Source: Branchiostoma belcheri
Lineage: Eukaryota; Chordata; Leptocardii; Amphioxiformes; Branchiostomatidae
Assembly (NCBI RefSeq): GCF_001625305.1
Contig: NW_017803291.1
Coordinates: 55,378-119,377 of the forward strand
Reading direction: 5' to 3'
Length of the DNA stretch: 64,000 bases
Of the stretch, positions 56,017 through 64,000 are shown piece after piece. Every line of letters begins with the position of its first letter. The stretch's first letter is position 1. Both the position numbers and the translations under genes were made by a program. The notes below the pieces were generated by a model, which was not told the DNA's origin, made no database searches, and worked only from the letters and a program-made list of their open reading frames with translations.

Positions 56017-56469
56017 ACCTGACAGTGTCACTCATAGTCTACATCTCTGAGCTTACATATTCATCATTTTTTTAGTCATCATTTTTTTAGTAATCAGTAT
56101 ATGCAATGAAAGTCATCATTACATTGCATATACTGTATCATACATGAATGAGTGCTTGTTGTAAGGATTGCCTTAAAGTTTCTACATAGAAGGAAAATGA
56201 TACAGTTTTCTTTTGAAATGAAATATTTCACTTGTTTGTCAATGTTTTTCACTGCTGGGAAATGATTCATAAACAAATGCCAAGGACATAATAGTGTATG
56301 AGTTTACCCTATAATCTATATATACATGTGTATAACTATCCAACACTATATCTACTGCATTTTTGTACTAGAATGCATGAAACTTGAACAGCAAATTTTG
56401 AACAATGAAATTGTGAAACAAGATTTTTTGGAACATTGAGATAACTCCTTGGTTGAAATAAAAATGACC

Positions 56470-56760
56470 ATATGGCTTATAGAACTTCACTCTGTGGTTT
56501 TGGAGTTATTGTTGTTCTGTATCTTCCTGTGTACAAGTTCAGGGGCAACAAACTCTTTGAAGAACATGGATCCCCCTGTGAGAAGGTGACAACCCTGACT
56601 AAAGGGGGGGGGGGACCAGCAAAAAAGAACTCTCAAGGTCGGCCCAAAAAGGAGAAAAATGAGAAAGGCAAAATGGTAGAAGTAGAACAGTGTGCCAAAA
56701 CCTCAATCAACGAAGAGACTTTCTCTGAACTGTTGAACACAAGATGACTTCCCGCTAGAT
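56470..56760 (+). pseudogene. Short basic frame, unknown mobile-element piece
   Basis: A 91-codon frame with RGNKLFEEHGSPCEKVTTLT, then a poly-Gly stretch and GRPKKEKNEKGKMVEVEQCA. The GRPKK core resembles an AT-hook. It has no recognised family. Confidence 0.25.
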
Positions 56761-57210
56761 GAGACAAAGTTCAAACCGGTATTTGGTTGGAGGCATACAA
56801 ATGTGGTATTATTTTCAATCGTTTGTGTACCTACCCGTGGAAGCTGCATGTGCACATGTCTTCTTATGGTTTTGAAAGTACGCTGCCTGCTTCGGGCCCT
56901 TAACTCTCAACAGCATGGTGTACCAGATTTGTTTGGTTGTTTATCTGATACCCGTCTCTCATGGCCGCTTCCAGCTGTTTAAGTCTGCGCACTGGCTGTT
57001 TACGCCACTTCCGGTTCTCAATTCGCATTTTATCAGGGGCCTTCCCCATAGCAATGGATTCTAACGTCCACAAGCTCTCCTTACTGCTTTGCGCGGCGGC
57101 AAATTCAGAAACCCGGAAGAATAAAGAGGGCAATATTACTATCTAAGAGGGCAATATCTAAGTGCGGACGTCAGGACATTTCTATGCCCCAAGCGGCTTC
57201 TCCCAGCCTT

Positions 57211-57574
57211 TCAAAAGATGTGGAGCAACCATTCCACGTCCATTTGTACATCTTGTGTGGAAGGCAGTATGCAAGATGGTATTTTAAAGGTTACAGTCAT
57301 CTGTGCACAGAAACAACAAGGTGCCAGTGACTGTGGCCTCTTTGCGATTGCAAATGCTGTGGCTATGGCTGAAGGTATAAGTCCCAAGGACATCACTTTC
57401 CATCAAAACAGGATGCGAAAACACCTTAAAGACTGCCTGACAAGCAAGACCATGGTAATGTTCCCTCTATTCTCCCAGACCCGCGGCGATAATTACGTGG
57501 TTTTAGACCAATTTCCTGTCGGCGACGATAAGGGGAAGGGGGGGGGGGTAAGCATATTTATAGTGTATACATAA
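57211..57574 (+). pseudogene. Ulp1-like (C48) cysteine protease C-terminal fragment
   Basis: The frame has the end of the fold: a Gln (CAQKQQ) five residues before GASDCGLFAIANAVAMAEGI, with the catalytic Cys in S-D-C-G-L-F, then FHQNRMRKHLKDCL and MVMFPLF. Q-x5-(S/D)-D-C-G and the R-x-H-L-x-x-C segment are typical of Ulp1 domains found in mobile-element and orphan proteins of animals. The catalytic His/Asp half is not seen upstream. It may have belonged to the same element as the gene at 57994. Confidence 0.6.
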
Positions 57575-57993
57575 TGTATGTTTTGATGTGTCCCGCGCGC
57601 AAAAATAGCGGCTAGGCTTTCACAGACGACTTAAGCGTCTAATCACTAAATCAGCTAGATTATAAACGTCGGAAGGCTAAATGTAAATTCATTAAAAAGA
57701 AATCCAAAAATGGCATGACCTTCACATATGTAATAATTATATAATATAATAGCCCATGTCAAAGCTGAGGAGAAAGTAAAAACCGGTTGAAACCGCTAAA
57801 TATAAGAATGGTCTAAACAGTGACTGTAAGTTTCTAGGGAAACTGTACGGCATGATAAAATGCTTCCACAGTACCTCAGCAGTTTACGTCTGGTCTTTCA
57901 TGAGTTGAGCGTAAAAAACAAATAACAGCAACTATCGTACCGAACGTATTGTATTCGCCTGAGTTTTTTTTTTTTTATTTGTCGTTCACAACA

Positions 57994-58595
57994 GGGATCG
58001 TGAAGTGCCTCTTCCAGTCTTCGTGGGACTTAAAGTCCATGCACTAACAAGGAAGCGGCAGCTTGTTGATAGTCTTTTTGATCTTGGAGTCTCATGATCA
58101 GCCTCCTATGATCGTATCATGGATATAGTCACTTCATTGGGTAATAATGTCTGCGAGTACTATCAGCAAATTGGCACAGTATGCCCTCCTCAGATTCAAA
58201 AAGGGCAGTTCATCACGGCTGCTGCCGATAACATTGATCACAACCCCAGCTCTTCCACATCTACCGGTTCATTTCATGGTACCAGCCTGTCATTGTTTCA
58301 GAATTCCGTGAACAACAACATCTCAAGTGAGAGCAACAGTACTTTCACTAATACAATAACAACTGTGAAGGGTCAAAGAAAAGTGATGGATTTGCCATTA
58401 GTCTACACTGAAGTAAAGCCAACAGGTTTCCCATCAAGTAACGTGTATGTTCCACTCTATGCTGGAAACATGACATCTAGCCTTGGTACTCTGAAGGTAG
58501 AGCTTTCTGTAAGGCAAGTCAGCTCCCAAGGTTATGAAATGGACTACTTTCTTTCGCGGAAGGAAAATAAATCATTGACATGGCGATGCGGCTGA
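57994..58595 (+). pseudogene. Conserved mobile-element-associated protein (DNIDHNPSS family) with in-frame TGA
   Basis: After a TTCACAACAG acceptor the frame reads PVFVGLKVHALTRKRQLVDS, then LFDLGVS, a TGA at 58095-58097, and SYDRIMDIVTSLGNNVCEYY, CPPQ, DNIDHNPSSSTSTGSFHGTS and LPLVYTEVKP. I know this from a very multicopy family of uncharacterised animal proteins; its role is unknown. Apart from the one stop the 200-codon frame is unbroken, so inactivation seems recent (or the stop is a sequence error). The end of the frame runs into copy B. Confidence 0.65.
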
Positions 58596-61199
58596 GATCA
58601 GGTTACCAACGTTCCCGCGCGGAAAATGTGTGTATTACAGGCAGTAATACACACGTGGGTAAACACGTTAAAATCGTTAACTATTCAATTATCAGCTTCA
58701 GGAAATGGAATTTGTGACAGATTATGACGAGAATCATTGAGTACAAATTGGACTGCATAGTGATTGTCAACTTCTTTTCATTTGAGTATATATTCGTCAA
58801 CAGGCTTCAGCGTCTGTGGTACAGTGCTTAGACGTCTTTAATAATATTCCTCCGCCCCCTGCTACCAGGCGCCCTGCTACATAGGCAGTCGGTGGCTCGA
58901 GCTCGGTGGTGTGTTAGTAGCGTCGAAAATGTTCCTGTTCAGAAATGTCTCTATTGACAAGTGCATCCTCTTAGAAGTTGTTGATTTCGGGATAGTTTGC
59001 CCAAAACGTATACGACTTGTTGTATTTTATTCAACAAACCTATGGGGATAGACTGTCTTACCTTCCAATGATTTAGGGGTTCAATGGGGGATGCCAACTT
59101 TGATACGATACTTACTGCATCTTGGTTTGGTGATGCATTTCACATTCTCGCTGAATTTTGGCATGCCAGACAACACAGGTTTCCCCCTTTACCATTCTTA
59201 ATCGTGTTTTAACACCCTCCAAATCCACGCAATGGCGCTTGTAATTATGTTTATTGGAGATCAAGTCAGTGTTTAACACAGCCCTGCCGAAGATTGATAC
59301 GTCGATGTTTTGAAACGACTGGTATTCGTTCTGTTTAGTTCCGGACCTCTTTACACGATGTGCCAAACAGTTTGCTCCTCCAAGCACATCTATCGCGCAT
59401 GGCAGCCAGCAGGTTATCGCCCCTCCTAACCTTCTCTCCTATCACTTCCTTGAGTGTCAGATATTCGTACATACATTTTACTAGTTACAGAAAACCAGTA
59501 AAGGAGGCTGTGGTCAAATACTTTTTCTCATTTCATGTAACAACATTTCATTTCATCGAACAACAGCAACATTTTATTTCATGTTGGCAGAAGTGTACAA
59601 AAACATCGAATCGTATAACTTTGAGAGAGCATCTCCGTATTCGGACGTCAGCGTTCCGCTGCTTTCCATCTTCAGCGTTAAATGATTTTCATGAATATTA
59701 AAAAAAAATGATAAAGCTCTACGATTCAGATGATTACTCGTAAGAGAAACCAGTAAAAATCGGTAGTGAATGGCGTTCTGCACCACCTTATATACCCATG
59801 GGTGACCTTGAGAACAAAGAACAGCGGTCAAACCGTACCGATATGCCACGATCTGATTGGCTGGCGCAGTAAAACATTGGCAAAAACGCAATAAAACATA
59901 AACACAATACAATAACAAGCAACACAACATGTTGATTATTCTATTTTGGAATGGAAGTTAGATAATTTTTGCTAAAATATTAACAGAAAAAAATACCCTC
60001 AAACCTAAAACGTCTTTTTTCATAGAATGGTCCTCTCCAAGTGGATATGGACGTTAGCGATATTTTTCGTCCATTCCACATCACTTCTTGACATCTACAC
60101 TTTTGACACTTTTTGACCTCTTCCTCCTCGACCGAATGTCATGTTCTGCCATCTTGTTCAGGGCACAGAAGACTACAAATGGACCCCACCGTTCCTCATG
60201 GCCACAGCAGGGGTAACCTAATTAATCACTAACAGCAGATGTGACAGCGCTAATTGATCCTAGGCAACCACATGCGAACTGAACAATATTTAGATGTCAC
60301 GGCTCCTCACTAATGTTCTCTTCAAAAAGAAACTTTAACTTAATTACTACCTTAATTATTTCCATGTGGATCCATAGATCGTGTACATGTGTAAATTGTG
60401 GGGTTTGTGTTTGTCAAGTTGGAGCAAACAATTCTTTATTAATTTAATTAAATCTAGTCTACGAAAATAGGGGGAAAATGCTATTTAACGTAAAATTCTA
60501 TTGAATTAGAAGTATTTTCAAGTTTGCCAAATGTCAATTCATGGACAACAGTAAACTATTACATGTATATGATTTAGTTAACTTAGTTACAAACGAAACA
60601 AACTACTGTGGTCGGTTATATGTTTGTCTTTCCAGACTTCTTTTTTCTGTTCAGTTGTATATCAGATGTAATCTATTTCAAAGATAGTTCATTTACGTAC
60701 TATTTAGTCCTTCACATGCAGCAAGCAAATGGCGCAAGCATGCATCTGGCCAATCTTCTCAATCTTTTCTCCATCCTGTTTGCCTTGATGGCTGTTGGGT
60801 GTCGTTATCGGAGTTGTCGGAGAGTTTTACAGTACCAGAACTTCACACAGGAAAATGATCCTTTGTCAATACGTTTATCTGCTGTATGCTTTTGTGGTAA
60901 CAGCGTTAAACAAATAATACTTTGAATTGCGAATGTTGTTTTGCTTCCTTTAAGTAGTTTTGACATATTGCAGTAATGGTTCAATCTATCTCCTCATTCG
61001 TTCGATCGTTAATTTATTTCTGCTTGCTTTCCTTTACCTCATGCCCTTGCTGTCCAGTTGCCGTGTCCTCCTTCCACTCCTGCCCCGGCACCGTCCTGTC
61101 TGCATGAAATCAACAGAATTTTGCATCCTTGATGCAGTCCCCCATTACCTTAATAATAGTGCAATCTTACAATGAGATGATGCAGGGCAGAATAAGTAG

Positions 61200-61785
61200 T
61201 CTGGAGTCATGTTAGCATCCTGGGCAATGACTCACGCAATGGAACGCATGGTCAGTAAATAACACATTACCACGTTCGCTCAAATGCAAGCAATCAACAG
61301 ATAACATTGACCTGTTAGTACTGCTGTTAGTATTGTTTCAGTAGTGAACTCTTTCAGCATTACACGTCTTAGCAACTCGTCGTTCACAGCAACACATCTA
61401 TCATCTTTGTATCTTGAGTCTAGTCTTGGTAAAATGCTAGATACCACAATACTGGATGCAGGGAAGCACTCCTTTGCATTACCAATCAGATTGTCACAGT
61501 CCCCCATGGCTTCCTGCAGACTTATACCTGTGGACAGATTGTTGGCGCCAACATGTATGAACATGACACCTGGTACACCAAAGCCAACATTTCTATTGTA
61601 ACGGAAATATCTTGAGCAACATCAGCAACTCTTGCACCGCGGTTTGCATGTACATACAGTTGAAAAGGTGCTGATGATGGAACATGGTTAGCTACATACT
61701 TGCAAATGGAGTCGGAGAAAAGCAAAACAACAGGAAGTTCCGTTGCTGTGGCCATGTTTCCCTTTCCCAGCCACTGTGAGGGCAC
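61200..61785 (-). pseudogene. SGNH/GDSL esterase domain, copy B
   Basis: Minus-strand frames give LPVVLLFSDSICKYVANHVP (block I, nucleophile Ser in S-D-S), NRGARVADVAQDI (block II, Gly), MFIHVGANNLSTGISLQEAM (block III, Asn), SSIVVSSILPRLDSRYKDDR and DCLHLSERGNVLF (block V, Asp/His). All four consensus positions of the fold are present over two frames, with one shift near 61570. Esterase domains occur in ORF1 of CR1-like retrotransposons. The copy is inactive but better preserved at its start than copy A. Confidence 0.75.
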
Positions 61786-62389
61786 GCAAATGACACTCCA
61801 AAACGTCTATGTCAAAATTTGTTGTATAAAAACCACAAAAGATCCTTCTTTACGTGCTGTAAATATTGCAGACGATCGCTGAGTCACTTTTAGCACGATG
61901 CAAATAAGGATGATCAAACACGACCTCGTCAAGAACCTATAACATAGATCGGTAGTCATTGTGCTTTTAGTGTATGCTTATCTGGTTGTACATGTATGAC
62001 ATCACCATCAGTAAATATCCAACTACTCCATGCCACTATGTGCATTACATGATTTCAGTAAGCTTAGTTGAAATTAATATGTGACACCATAAAAGCCAGT
62101 CCTAAACTTTGGTCCTCATCGGATCCTTCACATTGTCCAAGGCTAATAATGACCTCAGTTCTACTACTGTATCTAGTTGTTTTCTTAACACCACGGTACT
62201 CGAAGTTACATTGTCACGCGTAGAAGGTCATGAGAACGCGGTTCTATTTGCAGAAACGAACAAGATCACAATAGTTCCATACGATGAGAATACAACAGAA
62301 ACAAAAAGTCACCACTATCGCCCAACACTGAAATATTTTAGAATACTTCCCTAATAGTATACTACCTTCTACACACTCAAGAGCCCTGT

Positions 62390-62525
62390 CCTCACTCACA
62401 GCCTCCATGTAGTCGCCCAGGCCAGCCAGGTTTGGATGAAACAGAAGCTCCTCCTGCTCCTCTGGGTCTCTGGTCATGTGCGAGGCCAGCAGCATGTCTA
62501 TGTCATGTAGCTCAGACTCCAGCAT
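62390..62525 (-). CDS. Candidate exon, unknown protein
   Basis: ATG at 62523-62525, then MLESELHDIDMLLASHMTRD, PEEQEELLFHPNLAGLGDYM and EAVSEDRALECVE. A strong donor (GAGGCT|GTGAGT) lies within it, and GAAG|GTAGTA just after. The well-mixed acidic composition looks like real coding sequence. It lies between the LTR-like end and the SGNH domain of copy B, so it may be gag-like. No homologue is recognised. Confidence 0.3.
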
Positions 62526-62767
62526 CTTTTACAGCTTGCTTGGTATATATGCCTAAACTAAGATGCAGTTATCGATCATTTCGACACTCCAGATATATGT
62601 ATCGCCTTGTGAATTCTGCTACAATGTATTACTAATACTTTTACGAAACCTAAATGTTTCTGATAACGGCTAAAAACGGACGATATGCTCTGAATATTGA
62701 AATCGATGGTACGTCCGTCCGTATCTATGTTGAGTGTTTGTCGCATGTAAAGTCCTGACCTCAGGCT

Positions 62768-63030
62768 GGCAGTGCATGTGTGTGCGTCTCTAACCCTCGG
62801 TCCGCACTCCTCTGCTGATCTCTCGATGTATGGTGATCTCAGCGGTAAATCCCATCCCGTCCTCGTCGCCAAATGTAAGGGCTGTTGTTGGAGGTTTTAC
62901 CGCCTCGCGAGAGAAGAAGTGGGACAAGAGAGCCGGACACGGGGCACACAAGAAACACGTCTGAACTCCAGTATTTCAATTCAAAAACCTTTTATTTGAC
63001 AATCTCCAACATCTTTACAGTCTGAAAAGT
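62768..63030 (-). repeat. LTR-like end with primer-binding-like motif, copy B
   Basis: Partner of 31275-31560. In minus sense it carries AATAAAAGG, ends ACA at 62874 and continues TTTGGCGACGAGGACGGGAT. Confidence 0.4.
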
Positions 63031-63039
63031 TGTACATAA

Positions 63040-63650
63040 ATTGCACCCACTAAGACTATGGATATCACAAATTTCAACCCCACAGGAAGAAAACATTACA
63101 AAAGTCTGACAGCCCAACATGGCGCTGTTACCATAATATACAGAAGTACAGAAAGGTTATGATATGTCTATGTGATAATACATTCGCAGTATAAGTTGGA
63201 GTTTACAGTATATATAGTAAAAGTTCGTACAGTTTTAACGTAACATGTAGTGTTCAACATTGACAGTAGATGGATAATCATGATGTTGGAATTACAAAAC
63301 AGACGTTGTACAGTACAACGTGTAGTGTTCAACAATGTGCATACAGAGTACTGAGATATGCCGGTTGTTCCTGGTTAACAACGTAAAGGCTATGGAACCG
63401 TCCTTATACGTCAACCTCCAATACATGTACGTCTGCCGGTTTCTCCATGTACTTGTGGTAACACAAGACCTTCATGGGAGTGTATTCTGCCGACAGTCTG
63501 GCCGTCTTAGATTTCTATTCAGGTGGGGATACTGCTCCCACAGGAGACATGTGTAATGGGCACATATTTTGTCTTTTCCCAGGGTTATAGGTTGCAATTA
63601 GTTAGTTTGTTTATTTAACAAGGAAATACATATCGTCTGAGGTCTACTTG
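63040..63650. other. No gene recognised
   Basis: AT-rich sequence with a repeated ACGTGTAGTGTTCAACA-like motif near 63240 and 63316 and no supported exon. Confidence 0.35.
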
Positions 63651-63980
63651 TAGATTAGCCATCTGGTGCCTTTGGCGACCCGTCTTCTTCCTCCGCCGCC
63701 TCTGGTTCAAACTGATAGGGTTCAAAAGCTTGAACCTCGCCATCGCTGTACGCGTAGACCCATTCTACACAGACATCCATGGCTTCTGCCAATTTGAATG
63801 AGCTGTCTGACCCGACGGCGGCTGGGCGCAATCAGGATCTGGAACATCCGGAACTGCAGCACAAACCAGCTGTATCCGCATATGGAGGCCGAAATTGGTC
63901 TTTTGGCTACCATGAAACTGCTCACTTGAAAAGTGCTTACTGCAGAGATACGATGAGGAACCTGGTGCACCGTGCAAACT
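63650..63980 (-). pseudogene. Possible THAP C-terminal fragment and short acidic ORF
   Basis: One minus-strand frame has SSSYLCSKHFSSEQFHGS and CAAVPDVPD, which recall the C-x2-H half and the A-V-P-T-I-F box of a THAP domain. In the next frame an ATG in ideal context (GCCATGG, about 63782) opens 42 codons, MDVCVEWVYAYSDGEVQAFE, then PYQFEPEAAEEED; the P-Y-x-F-E-P motif is common in short multicopy invertebrate proteins. Both are at the window edge, so the parent gene cannot be judged. Confidence 0.35.
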
Positions 63981-64000
63981 AAAACCTAATAAAATTAGAA

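Larger units (their letters stand above)
58510..63030 (-). mobile_element. Dispersed repeat copy B, with SGNH esterase and LTR-like end
   Basis: Collinear with copy A (25690-31560) and in the same orientation. The shared left edge begins GGCAAGTCAGCT at 25703 and 58514. In minus sense it has the LTR-like end (62768-63030), an exon-like frame (62244-62525) and an SGNH domain (61200-61785). It lacks the insertion found in copy A at 26409. Confidence 0.65.

Overview
The window looks like chordate or other deuterostome nuclear DNA, most likely a lancelet (Branchiostoma). Genes are split by short GT-AG introns, there are no operons or Shine-Dalgarno sites, microsatellites and minisatellites are common, and the mobile elements are of metazoan types (THAP/DDE_Tnp_4, Tc1-mariner-like DDE_3, Penelope, Jockey/CR1-like LINEs, small TIR elements). 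A 20-base N gap (41578-41597) marks a draft assembly. The species is inferred, not shown.

Region 1 (about 1-5.9 kb) holds degraded mobile-element protein fragments on the minus strand, including a Mutator-like piece, and a 370-bp TIR element. Region 2 (6.5-18.4 kb) is the one clear host gene: a minus-strand receptor tyrosine kinase. I joined 21 coding exons with consistent phase into an 857-residue protein: signal peptide, CUB, Ig-like, EGF, Ig, second Cys-rich module, one membrane segment and an intact kinase. Its introns hold a TTAA-flanked MITE, a LINE 3' end, CA repeats and a partial copy of the activation-loop exon. A 50-bp minisatellite lies just upstream of the start codon.

Region 3 (19-38 kb) is a repeat graveyard: exon fragments of conserved but unnamed mobile-element proteins, a Penelope remnant, copy A of a repeat with an SGNH esterase, LINE pieces, and a 552-bp TIR element with a perfect 8-bp target duplication that carries a RecQ-like Walker A reading frame.

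Region 4 (38.7-57 kb) is nested. A THAP + DDE_Tnp_4 transposase gene (minus, now broken) is split between exon 1 (51.2 kb) and exon 2 (42.7 kb) by an 8,280-bp element with 29-bp perfect terminal inverted repeats and a TA target duplication. Inside are a multi-exon Tc1/mariner-type transposase (apparently cut short), an intact four-exon HIRAN-domain gene of 188 residues, an unassigned 162-aa reading frame, and several large hairpins. Convergent to the THAP/DDE gene is a PPQPVI-repeat + PHD-finger gene, with a second related gene set near 52-56 kb.

Region 5 (57-64 kb) has an Ulp1-like protease fragment, a conserved mobile-element protein with one in-frame TGA, copy B of the SGNH repeat and a possible THAP fragment at the edge. 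The strongest candidate for an undescribed system is the 8.3-kb transposon with a HIRAN passenger gene.
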